Origin: Diogma glabrata
Lineage: Eukaryota > Arthropoda > Insecta > Diptera > Cylindrotomidae
Direction of reading: 5' to 3'
NCBI GenBank assembly: GCA_963693315.1
Contig: OY856187.1
Coordinates: forward strand, 47,758,485-47,822,484
Length of the DNA: 64,000 nt
Shown: positions 11,076-21,708 of the stretch, piece after piece
Layout of the letters: the number at the start of each line of letters is the position of its first letter
How positions within the stretch are numbered: the stretch's first letter is position 1
Made by a program: the position numbers and the translations under genes
Notes under the pieces: model-generated
Told to the model about the DNA's origin: nothing
The model's database searches: none
Seen by the model: only the letters and a program-made list of their open reading frames with translations

Positions 11076-11135
11076 ATGATATGATATGGTAAAGCTATAC
11101 GCAGTTTGCTGCGTAGCGTTACCATATCATATCAT
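11076..11135. repeat. Long hairpin, ~27-bp arms
   Basis: The left arm starts ATGATATGATATGGTAA and ends ACGCAG. The right arm is its reverse complement except for a small bulge, with loop TTTG. It could be the terminal hairpin of a rolling-circle element or a small foldback. Confidence 0.6.
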
Positions 11136-11149
11136 TGATGTGGTTAGCT

Positions 11150-13763
11150 TGAAAACGAAATTTAGTACAAAGGTAAAAGAAAAGGTGGTAATTGGAACAC
11201 CTATTGTCGACCACAATAATAGAACAAAAAATAACGGCATTATCATCTGTTAATGCGATCATTTTTCACTATAGATGAAAGCAACATTTCGGTTTATTTT
11301 TCTTAAAATAAGAATACAATAAGAATTTATTGGTAATGTCTTATACTTGTAAAGGTAAAGCATTACAAAATATAAGATCATAATCAGTAGCGAAGTTAGA
11401 GGAGTTGTAGCCCAAAAGCATTGGTTATTTCCTATGCAGTTCGAATTTTACTTTTATCGCCATCTTGCTTTTCGTACGTAGAAAGAAACGCGCTCTTGTG
11501 GCAAATAGCGCGATTAAATGGTTTGCGCCCCAACTTGCCGAGGGGTGTTATTAAAATACACACCCAAAACATTTTTTTATTTACATAAATTAATTTATGC
11601 GTATAAATTAATTCGAGAAGATTTGTTTTTGTTTTTAGAAAAGTTTTTAGACAATTTATCGGTGTGTTTCGTGCTGGGATTGAACAAATTTTAATTTTAA
11701 TGTTCAGATGATCTGAAGTGAAACTTTATCAACATATAGGGATATATTACCCGTGTTCTTTTTAGGTAAACTTGCTAATCGAACCAAATTTTAAATGGAA
11801 CGACATAAATGTGAGGTGCATTAGATTTTTGATCTACTACAACTCAAATTCTTTCTTACCACACGTTTCCAACATTTTGTTTGACAATAAATTGTTATGA
11901 CAATTTTGAAAAACAAAATTGTTAAAAAACGTAAAAGAAAATTATTACTTTGGTAAAATTTTACGTTTAAATTTTATTTTGAGTTTTAAGAAAATTAATT
12001 AGATATTAAAAAATTTCTGAAAATTGAAATTATGATTCATGCAAAATGAAAACAGTTAAACAAAGCTGGACAGAAATTTGACATTTCGGCTATAAATTTT
12101 ATATTTGTATAAACATTTGATGAAAAATATTAGAAATTTTCCTTCATTGCGACAAATACTCTGGTGGTAAATAGATGCGTAAGTTTATTATTTATCTTTA
12201 CCATCATTTGAGATGGTAAACTTGAAAACAGAATTTAGTACAAAAGTAAAGGAAAATGTTGTAAATGGAACACACGTATTGTCAGATATTAGTTTCGCAT
12301 TGATTGGCCACAATGGTACACTCGTGAATCGAGATATTGACTAAATCGAAATATTCTCATCCAATGAATTCACACATAGTAATGTCTAGAAATTTTATAC
12401 AAAAAATTCCAAAAAAAACCCATAGCTTGGAATGTAAAACCAGAAATTTGCTGCCTGTTTTAGAACGATTATTGAACGATTACTGATAACTTATAACTTA
12501 TAACTTACTGATTACTTATAATTTACCTATTTGCACACACTCACATATGCTCACACTCTTATATACCTCTAAATTATAAATTAAAAACAATTGGGTGTTT
12601 ATATATTTTAATCACCCCCACCCCCCGATAACCTAAGACACAAACCAGTTGGTGCAATATGAATAAAAATCAAATCTCGGTCATCCATAAGAAATAACTC
12701 ATGTTATGGACTAGAAAACAATATCTGAGATAAAAACGAGGCCGTTGATCCACATATGTTTTGTAGACATATTCGATACCATCGAAGTTAATACAGAATT
12801 TCTTTTCTTTGTCGAAATTGTGATTTGTTAGCGACTAGGAGCTCGTTCAGAAACAAATAGCTATGTTTGACTATAGCCAAAAGACGTCACTATTAACTGT
12901 ATATGGGCTTGGTTTGTAAATAGTTAACTATTTAGGAGTAATATAGCTTTTATATGGTTTTTGAATGGTGTCACAGTTCCAAAATGCGTTTATCCTCGCC
13001 TACTGAATTCGACTGAATTGGTTTCGTTTTTGTATCTATATTTTATGAGCGATAGCAAAACAATGATTTTTATGGAATAGAATTTGGTCGAAAAACACCG
13101 AAATATTTCCTAAATATTTTCAATAAATTATTAACTGCTTAGTTTTTGAATTATTACCAAAAAGGCAAAAACATATGTTAGTTGTGTCTCTTCGACCTAT
13201 CGCCGAACATTACAATAATGATCAGTTCATCTTTTAAAATGTTGTTTGGGCGAGATTGACAGAAAAATTTTGAAAAAACATATTTTATATTTTATATTTC
13301 CGCTTATTTTCAAAAATGTGAAATTTTTTTCCTATACTCGAACCGAAATTCAACCAAGCGTGAAACTATATTATATATATTATTAACTATACAATTTAAT
13401 TTATAGCTGTTAAATTTAAAAAATTCAATCCTCTCACTACCAGACTAGATATAGTACAACTGTTTTTTTAAATTTTATATACGCCCTCGGCGACCGAGTT
13501 AAATTCACACTTAACCGACTTATTTTTTAAAGCTTTCATAAGTAAAAAATCAAAAATCAAAGACAAAATTATTTCTATTTCATAGGCATTTTTTATTTTT
13601 CATAAATATTAAATATTTTCTTAAATTAATTTTTAAAATCAGACTGTTGACCGCAAATAAAATCTTCAATTTACAAATATTTTTACAAATTTTTTACGTT
13701 ATGGCTTTTGTTGTGTTACTTTTTATTTACAAAACGAGTTGAATTAATGGTCGTTTTTCATGT
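11150..13763. other. Intergenic, AT-rich, with old dispersed repeats
   Basis: No gene found. Segments 11155-11220 and 12215-12300 are diverged copies of each other (GAAAAC-AATTTAGTACAAA-GTAAA-GAAAA). Segment 11752-11920 repeats 5468-5650. A C-rich run (CCCCCACCCCCC) lies at 12606. The 3' flank of the first cuticle gene starts at its lower end. Confidence 0.45.
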
Positions 13764-14294
13764 TTACCAGGCATAGTTGAAACCAAGTCCACTTGTGTAT
13801 GACATATGTGCAACAGCTGGGGCAGCTGAGTATCTAACTCCTAAAAGACCTCCAGCAACAACTGGGGCAGCGATAGCTGGTGCAGCATAACCATGAGCAA
13901 GAGCTGGTGCGACATAGCCATGAGCAATAGCTGGTGCGGCATAACCGTAGGCTGGTGATGCAATTCTTAATCCAGGATTGCTTACACGGACATCTGATTT
14001 GCTGACGGATGAGAATGGTGTGTCAATGGTTTTTGAGAATGTTGAAACTTGTCCAAGATTTCCGAATGATCTTAGGGTATTTTGGTTTTGTGTTGTGATT
14101 GCTGGGGCTACAACACCACCATGATATCCATAACCACCATATGCTGGGGCGACAACAGCTGGTGCTCCTAATAAACCGGGTTCGGCATGGATAGCAGCAA
14201 CGATGGACAAAAGAACGACGAACTAGAATTCAAAAGGAAAAAAATATATTATCTATGTATAAGATAATTCAACTCAGTATCTTACTTTGAACAT
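13764..14294 (-). CDS. Cuticular protein, CPF/CPFL-like (gene 1)
   Basis: Two coding exons on the minus strand: 14286-14294 (Met-Phe-Lys) and 13764-14222, with a 63-bp GT-AG intron (donor GTAAG, acceptor TTCTAG). The product is 155 residues. A signal peptide (MFKFVVLLSIVAAIHA) is followed by an Ala/Pro/Gly/Tyr-rich chain. Residues about 48-90 (NTLRSFGNLGQVSTFSKTID, PFSSVSKSDVRVSN) resemble the conserved block of insect CPF/CPFL cuticular proteins, and the end (SYTSGLGFNYAW) also fits. The protein would be secreted into the exoskeleton. A TATA box stands about 80 bp upstream. Exon 2 is almost identical to gene 3 at 33.0 kb. The start was chosen because the single-frame ATG at 14210 would drop the signal peptide. 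Confidence 0.9.
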
Positions 14295-14375
14295 TTTGTT
14301 TTTAAATGTTTTAAACGTTGGTGAATTGATTGAATTCAAAAGCTGTATTGTACTTTTTTCGAAAAAATCGACAAC

Positions 14376-14384
14376 CTTTTATAC
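14376..14384 (-). promoter_or_regulatory. TATA box of cuticle gene 1
   Basis: On the minus strand GGTATAAAAGG lies 82-91 bp upstream of the ATG. Genes 2 and 3 have a comparable box at the same distance, which supports a shared promoter layout. Confidence 0.7.
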
Positions 14385-14394
14385 CAAATCGCAT

Positions 14395-15470
14395 TGCATT
14401 TGATATGGAAAAAGAAGAAATAAAAACAAAAAAAAGTTGCAAAATACAAAAACACAAAAAAAAATTAAAATTAAAACAATTTTATCTTGTTTGATCAAGT
14501 CTAATACATTGAAAAAATAAATAATGCGTTCGAGGGAGAGGTAAACGTGAAATTTTAATTATTTGTTGATGCAGGTTACTGAATGCTGTTGGTTGCACTA
14601 TGAATTTTTCAATTAAGAAAATACAAGGAGTTTGATATAATTTAGAGAAACGATCTTGATTTTAACATCAATACTTTGAAAAATTAATATACATACAATT
14701 TATTTTTATATGCGTATAGTTTGATAAGGTAAACCGAAGGACTGCAAGTCGATTTACTTAAAACCTTTAAGGCGAAGCAATTTATTATATGATACAGTTA
14801 TAAAACGGTTGGCCGGTTAATAATAAAAATCTAGTTCGTAGATCTATAGTTCGTAGATCGTATAAAAATAAGTTCGTAGAGAGTGAAAACAAAAAGATTT
14901 TTGACGACGTCGAGGAAATGAAACAGTAGTTTTTGAGACAATTTTTCGCGAATTAATGGCGAATATTTTACATATAATATAAGTGCTCCTTTATGTATGT
15001 CATGTCACCATGTTACTGTTATTGCAAGCATAGTGATTCAAAATATTTTATGAAATTCACGATGTTAGAAAATTTTGTGAATATTGAAGAAAGCTTATAG
15101 ATTGATGGAAACTCGAATCAAGACCCCGATAAAATAAAAAATTTGAACCCGACCATTTTCGTTTCCTTCGGTTATCGTTAGTATAATAAAAAAAATTCAC
15201 GAGTTTTGACACAGGAGGGTGACTCCAAATTGGTGAAGAATTTCAGAAACAAAGAAAGTTTAAAATCAAATTGTGCTTGAATAGGCAAAACGAATTTGAA
15301 TATTTTTTTTGTTTGAATAGTATTAAGTAATTACTTAAGGCTATTAGGCCTTAAGGCCTTAAGGCTTTATAAAAATATTGCAATAATCAAAAAAAAATTA
15401 ATTTTTTTAATTTTAATTTTACAAACATGGCGATTTCAAAGACTATCTATTTTATTTCATTTTTTTATAT
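14395..15470. other. Upstream region of cuticle gene 1, no gene seen
   Basis: AT-rich. The palindromic word GGCCTTAAGGCC-like series (AAGGCTATTAGGCCTTAAGGCCTTAAGGC) at 15338-15366 is the only notable pattern. Confidence 0.4.
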
Positions 15471-15474
15471 GCAA

Positions 15475-15690
15475 AAAACGATAAACATTGCCAAATGCAA
15501 AAAAATGGATTGGTGTTTTTGATTAAACTTTTTAAAAAATTTTTATATGGATTTTCATATTTCAAGATAGTGTTAAATATTTTGTAAATTTTTTTATATA
15601 GAGTATTGATTTCAAATGACGCCACAAAAACCCACAATATGTGTTTTGCCACCCACAACCCATCCGCTTGTTTTTTAGCACAGAAAAAGT
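15475..15690 (+). repeat. Dispersed repeat, related to 10855-11010
   Basis: See 10855-11010. The two copies differ by many indels, so they are old. Confidence 0.45.
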
Positions 15691-15852
15691 CGTGAACTTA
15701 CAGTCACACGGGCTTACAGTATCGGGGGTTTTGATGCAGTTTTATATTACAAAATGGCGCTATACGAGTTTACTGTGCTAAGTGCCTTGTTCAAATCCTT
15801 AGGCAGGAAGGTTCGAATGCTTAGGCAATAATCGATTACGCGATTATTTTAT

Positions 15853-16575
15853 TGTTACGTTTTTCTAAACTTCCTTCGAATTGACCTTTCTCTCAATTCG
15901 ATAAACGCAATTCCCAAATCTCTTCTGAGTTCGATCACTGTTTAGCAAGCACAAACACCAGGTTTTATTAAGTATTCTACTCCTTAATTGTTCCTCAACA
16001 ACAGGAAAACAATACAGTAAACAATATTCCTAGCTAGAATATTCTTTCAACAGCTTCAGAAACTCCAACGGTTGATTGTAGAAATTTCCACGGTCAAAAT
16101 TTCACCATCACAGGTTTAAAAAAGAACTACCTAGCTCTATTCTACAAGAGGTAACTGCTTATATACGATTCTGCATAATCTCTAGATTATTCGAGGTCAC
16201 TTTTTAGAAACCTTGAGAAAATATTAAAATATTCTATTATTTTTTATGATGATTTGATTCATAAAGTAATTTTATGTTTGTTGTAAGTGTGAACTTACCT
16301 TAAAATAATATTCGATGTAATTATGAACTTACCTTTATATTTAGTTAGTAATTCATGATCATACGAGTTGACAGATAATGTAATATGAACTTGTGTATAA
16401 TGAAGTGTGCTCAAATAAAAATAATAAAAATACAAAATATATGTTTCATAAATCTTTAATAAATAAACATAAAGATAAAACAATGTTGACCCAAGTTCTA
16501 AGAATACAACAACAACACTTTTCATTTCATTAATTTCTTGTTGTGTTTTGTTATGATTTTGCTATAACCGTAACA
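15853..16575. mobile_element. Solo LTR, family A, copy 2 (complete)
   Basis: 723 bp, from TGTTACG to CGTAACA, flanked by a perfect 4-bp duplication TTAT (15849-15852 and 16576-16579). The TG...CA ends and a 4-bp duplication fit an LTR of a Ty3/gypsy or related element. The body matches 1-551 and 38373-39083. Confidence 0.8.
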
Positions 16576-16903
16576 TTATGTTTTGAACTCCTAAATATTA
16601 TTTTGTAATTTATTTATTTTCGTAATTTTTGAATTTTCTTTGTTTTTTTTATTTTATATTTATTAATATAAAGCAATTTTTAGACCATTAACTAATTTTT
16701 TTATTTTGTTTTTTTCATTTTTTATTGTCTATTTTTCTATCTTATTTATCTATCTCGGCAGCTATTTCTATGTTTTTTAGAGTCCATTTTACCAGTTATT
16801 TTTCATTTTTTGGTGTTAAAAATCCCAAAAAAAATTAATTGAACGTTTTTGTAATTAATTTTAAAATTAAAATATGAAAAAAACTTTTTTAAAGATGGCG
16901 CTT

Positions 16904-18405
16904 AGGGCTCGTATACTCGGGTATCGGATAACCGGGTACCCGGGTATTTTACCAAAAATTTTACTACTCGAATATCCGGGTAATAGCTTCGAGTACCCGG
17001 GTATAACAAAAACAAAATTCTTATGAAGCTCACTGTCACTTTTGCTGATTTATTCAAAAAATAATTTCAGAAAATATATGTTGCATTGTTGTATTTTAGA
17101 TAAGTTCGTAAATCAGCTCTAAGGCCGTCAAATAGTTACGAAGCTTGTAAGTCACAAAGTATAGAGCGTTTTACCAAAGAAGATTTATAAAATGAATGAA
17201 TCTAGATTTTTTAGAAATACTTCTATCACCTTAAAATGTAGATCCTTGAGAGATTCCTGAGTACTCCCACACAAACGACTACAGTCATTTTCCGAAGGTT
17301 TAGTTTCTTTTATTTTTGTAATTAGAGCACGTAGAAGTTCAGGAAGGTCAAAAGTTGAAACTAATTTTAGATTGTAAAACACGGTGGAACATACTTATTG
17401 CAGCAATAAATCGATTTCTTAAATTAAAAAATTGCATTAATACTACACTCGATGAGCTAGGCGCTGACAAAATGAACGAATGCGATTTAGAAATATTAAA
17501 AGAAATCTCTTTTATTCTCGAACCACTTATGTTAGCAGTACAAGAACTGAATACAAAAAACGCCACCCTAATAACAGCTGAAAGTACTTCTACGTACTAA
17601 AAAAAATAAACGAGATTAGTACACCTCTTTCTCGTGAACTATTTGAAAAACGAAGTTAATGAACGTCGACAAAAGGATATAATAACATTATTGTTATATT
17701 TGCATCATTGTATTTTTTCAAAAGGCAATGAGTTTTTAAGCTACGCAACCAAAATTTCTACAAAGCAGCTTGCTCATCAATTATTATTCCGTCTATACTC
17801 GAATGAAAACAACATCAGAGTTGCAGATCAAAGCTCAAGCTCTTCTGATTGAGAGCGGGAACCAACATCAGTATATAATGAGTTACAGCATTGTCTTGCA
17901 TTATATATAACTAAAACCAAAGAAAAAAGCGAAAATTTAAATTTGAGCAATCCCTTCCATTTATGCAGACAAATGGAGGTAAGCGAAACCACATGTTAGA
18001 TAATCTGTACGCTTCACTGCTTACTATAAATCCTACATCAACGGCATGCGAACGGGTGTTTTTAGTAGCCGGCAATATAATAACCAAAATTCGCAGTTCG
18101 TTAGCTCCTTCCACACTTAACGGCTTAATATTTTTAAAATACTATTTTATAAACAAAAAGTTATAGTAAATATTATATTATTATAAAATTTGATTTCATT
18201 TAACGTTTAACATATTTTTAAGAATTAAATTAATTGAATTAAATAAATATCAATATTAATTGAATTAAATATGTACAAATGAACTATTAAAAATTTGTTT
18301 TGTTTTAATTATCCAACTACCCGGGTTACCCGGGTAACCCGGGTATTTGAGTAAAATAACTACTCGATACCCGGGTACTTAATGTTCGAGTATTTTACGA
18401 GCCCT
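16904..18405 (+). mobile_element. hAT transposon, decayed
   Basis: Inverted ends AGGGCTCGTA and TACGAGCCCT bound 1.5 kb. The flanks TGGCGCTT and AGGCGCTA agree at 6 of 8 bases, as expected for an aged 8-bp hAT target duplication. Beside both ends lie several copies of the word CCCGGGTA, a subterminal repeat array. A broken transposase lies inside. The N-terminal zinc-finger part of the transposase is not visible, so the copy is internally deleted as well as mutated. Confidence 0.85.
17340..18166 (+). pseudogene. hAT transposase, C-terminal half in three pieces
   Basis: Piece 1 (17343-17600): LKLILDCKTRWNILIAAINR is the hAT segment around a conserved TRWN, followed by a helical block and ATLITAEST. 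Piece 2 (17634-17852) is helical. Piece 3 (17963-18166) is the C-terminal dimerisation region: LYASLLTINPTSTACERVF, AGNIITKIRSSL and LIFLKYYF. Stops at about 17598 and 17850 and frameshifts separate them. The family is clear from the PTS-x-x-CERVF segment. The RNase H-like catalytic residues that lie more N-terminally are largely lost. Confidence 0.88.
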
Positions 18406-18807
18406 AGGCGCTAGGGTCAAAGATCAATTGAATAATAATTTTTTTTTAAATAGTTCTATCCTTACCCGAAAATATGCAAAATTTACAAAGAGGCTATAGT
18501 TCGTGTTCTTGAGATATTGAATTTTAAAGATTTTTACTAAGACTAAAATTCTAATTTTTTCGAACAACAAAAAACTTTAACCACCGAACTTCGAAAATAT
18601 GACGAAGAATCTTCAAAAATAAATATCTCAAGAACGCGAAATATAGCCTCTTTGTAAATTTAGCATATTTTAGGGTAAGAATAGAAATATTAAAAAAAAA
18701 CTAATTATTATTCAATTGATCTTTGAAGCCAGCGCCATCTTTAAAAAAGTTTTTTTAATATTTTAATTTTAAAATTAATTACAAAAAACGTTTAATTAAT
18801 TTTTTTT

Positions 18808-19300
18808 CTAATGATCAAATAATCACAAGCAAAAAAAGTTTGTTGAAACCGGTATAGCTGTTCTTGAGCAATTAAACGAAAGGTGCTCTGCAAAAAAATC
18901 AATCAAAAATCTTTTTTATTCGCCTACATATTAAAGTGGTGCTTTATTACTGTGATTTGCGGCCGTAAAGTGTCACTTTTTAACCATATATTTTGTTGTC
19001 ATAGTTACGTCTAATTCAAAATTTCATAATCCAATTAAAATTATTGTTATTATTTGTTGTCATAGTTATACAATAATTTGGAAAAAATAACAAATATTTT
19101 CTCAAAGGTTACTTGTTCAACATATTTTTATTTCAAAATTTATAATTTTGATTTAGAATAAACAATTTTATTAAAAATATTTTACTTGCGACGAATAAAA
19201 AATAGTATATGACGCACGGATATAAGCTATTTTAGACTTAATGTGGGTGCAAATCTCGGCTAGCGCCTCGATTTGCAAACTCCACATACGTTCAAAATCT
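18808..19300. other. Intergenic, AT-rich
   Basis: No gene or clear repeat recognised. Confidence 0.4.
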
Positions 19301-19329
19301 TCAGCTTTACGTCCTTGCATCATAATGTA

Positions 19330-20122
19330 CTATTTCGAAGGAGCAGTTTGAAACTTTTTTATTTGAAGTACAAGATGATTTGTATTTAGGATTGAAGGTA
19401 ATACGTTTTGAGTTATTTTAATTTTGTGGTTTAAATATGTCATTTCCTTAGATTGTTTTATTGATTTGAGTAACTGGAGCCTGCAGATGTGATGAAATGG
19501 TAAAAATGAAAACAACAGACATAGAGGACACGAGGAATGTTATTTTGATTAAAATTCCGGACAGTAAGACTAGAAAAGTTCGATCGTTCACAATAATTGA
19601 AGAAAATTGCCTCAAAATTTATTGACAATACGCAGCCCTAAGACCAAAAGACATGCCAGAAACTAGATTCTTATTAATGGAAAATGCTTCAGAAGTGTAT
19701 TGGGAATACAAAGTATTAGCAGTGTTCCTGCAAAGGTTGCAACTTTCTTAAAATTAGGTAATTCGATAAAATACACAGGTCATTGTTTAAGACGCATTTC
19801 GGCTACACTATTAATTGATGGAGGAAGTAATATTGAGTCGCTAAGACGGCACGGGGGTTGGAAGTCAAGTAGTGTAGCGGAAGAATACATACAGGAGTCA
19901 CTGCGAAATAAAAATGGCAACGCAAGTAAAAAAATGAATGAAGTTTTAACACCTAGCGCCAGCAAGACAAATGTCATGAAAACATCAGCATCTCATTTGA
20001 TTGCAGAAAACTTAACTTCGTCTGCACAGACTTTTACGGTACTGCATGGTTTCAATTTTCAAAATGCAACATTAACAAATTACACGTTTAATATTAGTTT
20101 AACAAATAAAAATGATGTTTAA
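19330..20122 (+). pseudogene. Tyrosine recombinase, Crypton-like, decayed
   Basis: Plus-strand blocks in the order of a tyrosine recombinase catalytic domain: KEQFETFLFEVQDDLYLGLK (19335-19397), a possible 54-bp GT-AG intron (19398-19451), VTGACRCDEMVKM with the first catalytic Arg, ILIKIPDSKTRKVRSF with the beta-strand Lys, then after a frameshift near 19672 YTGHCLRRISATLL (the H-x-x-R box) and HGGWKSSSVAEEYI, giving the second His and the likely Tyr nucleophile. In-frame stops occur near 19463 and 19624. The last 140 codons (19700-20122) are open. The GHCxRRxSATLL and HGGWKSxxVAExYI segments resemble insect Crypton recombinases. A DIRS-type element is the alternative. Confidence 0.75.
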
Positions 20123-20166
20123 ATTTATAGTTTGTGTGTTTTTATTTTAGCGGTATCATAGCAACA

Positions 20167-20190
20167 CTTTTCCCTCCATGGAGGGAAAAG
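20167..20190. repeat. 24-bp perfect palindrome
   Basis: The word CTTTTCCCTCCATGG and its mirror form a perfect 24-bp palindrome without a loop, 45 bp after the end of the recombinase frame. It could mark an element end or a protein-binding site. Confidence 0.6.
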
Positions 20191-20481
20191 GAAAAGTAGA
20201 TTTCTCCGCAGTCCGCTCAGTGACCGTGAATTATGACCTAATTATTTGACGTTTGAAGAAAAAACTATTTTTTGTACGAGTAAACCGTAAAAAGCACTTT
20301 TACGATTCAAAAATTGTTCGTAAAGCAGGCTTTTTTATCCTATTGAAATAACAATGCCAAAATTGAAATAACAATGCCTAAAGTTATTATTATTACTATT
20401 ATTTCGAAAAACTACTTGGATAAAATAATTTTCTAAAGAAATATTTTACTATTTTGTGTAAATATATAGTCCGTGGGCCCA

Positions 20482-20970
20482 CGCAGATTTCATGTGATGA
20501 TTACCACATATTTTATACTTCGTGAGGCGCCTGTCCTTGACGAGCCCGAAAACTTTTGTTCCGGGTTTTTCTCAAATCAGCCGCTTTTTCGTTCGGCAAG
20601 CTCCGAAAAATGCCGATTGCCCACGATGTTGTAAATTTGCTACCACATTTTTTTTAACTGTGGGGGTTGGAAATTTGTTTTAAAACACGAGGGTAAGCTT
20701 GTCCGACCAAAATGTGTCTGCTATTGTTGAGTCCGACAATTGACATTTTGGTAAGTTTGGGTTGTCGGACTAGACAGTAGCAGAAAAATTTTTATCGGAC
20801 AAGATTACCCTCGTGTTCTAAATCAAATTTCCAACCCCCCTTAGTTAAAAAAAAATTACAAAATCGGAGATTGCCGACAGTGGAACTTGAGAACAAAAGT
20901 TTTTGGACTCGTCAAGGACAGGCGCCTCACGAAGTATAAAATATGTGGTAATCATCACATGAAATCGGCG
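20482..20970. repeat. Foldback palindrome, ~490 bp
   Basis: The left arm contains CATGTGATGATTACCACATA, GGCGCCTGTCCTTGACGAG and CACGAGGGTAAGCTTGTCCGA. The right arm holds the same words reversed and complemented in mirror order. The centre is near 20745. No ORF. An outer pair, TTTTTTGTACGAGTAA (20266) and its reverse (20990-21010), suggests that the palindrome once reached further and that the left arm gained an insert. Confidence 0.75.
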
Positions 20971-20975
20971 TTTGT

Positions 20976-21708
20976 CCAAGGACTAATAATACAGAATAAT
21001 AAAGAATCTTACTCGTACAAAAAATCTTGTATGCAATTCGGGCATAAAGTATTTTTTTGCTTTCGAGTGATTTTTTCTCTCGGCTAACGCCTCGAGCAAC
21101 AATTTCACTCTCAAGCGGAAAAGACATACTTTACGCCCTTAATACATAAATAGCTATTATTTTTGTTGTTTACACTTTTTGTTTTGTTTTTTTTATGCTT
21201 ACGTTTTTTGTGATAACTATTCTTGATAAAATTAGTCTTGTGTGTTCGGGATAAATTTATTTGTGATAAAATTAATTGAAAAACCTTTACAGTTGACGTA
21301 TAAATTTATTTGTTTTCTTTTGGCTCTTCGGTCTGTTTGTTGACGCTATATTCAACGAAGTGAAGTTTGTAGAAAAAAAGTTTGACGTATTTTTATCATA
21401 ATGTACGACTGAACACAACCATTATTAAATGGCATTCGACCGGCATTCAAAATACCACCATAGCTAAATTCTTTTAACGTAATTTTAGCCAAATTTAATC
21501 AAAATCGTATTTGAGGCTAAGGATCCAAACCCACTCTACAGCTTTTGTGGCTTATGCCAAGCGTAAAATTTTAAAACTTCCAAGTTTGAACCAAGTTTTG
21601 GTTTGGTCTATGCATTTAAAACTGGCCCAGACTTAACCCGAAGTTAATTAGTCAATGCTTAGCTCGCCAAAACGGACCCGAGTTTGGTTCGTTCTTTAAT
21701 TTTTGCGG
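20976..21708. other. Intergenic
   Basis: Contains GGCTAACGCCTCGAG (21080), also seen as GGCTAGCGCCTCGA at 19257, and GC-richer GCCAAG/GGCCCAGAC words at 21540-21700 that resemble the ends of the 1752-5376 element. No gene seen. Confidence 0.4.

Larger units (their letters stand above)
16827..18807. repeat. Large palindrome (foldback), left arm split by a hAT element
   Basis: Left arm: 16827-16903 plus 18414-18545. Right arm: about 18590-18807. The arms share, in mirror order, ATTAATT-AACGTTTTT, TTTAAAGATGGCGCT, TCAAAGATCAATTGAATAAT, ACAAAGAGGCTATA and CGTTCTTGAGATAT. Removing 16904-18405 restores a continuous left arm, so the palindrome is older than the hAT copy. Confidence 0.75.

Noticed and set aside
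15452..15658. Minus-strand 68-codon frame
   Set aside because: It lies in a dispersed AT-rich repeat related to 10855-11010, where the frame is not kept.
17185..17382. Minus-strand 65-codon frame at the left of the hAT transposase
   Set aside because: Its end overlaps the transposase on the plus strand; I could not show that it is an inverted transposase piece.
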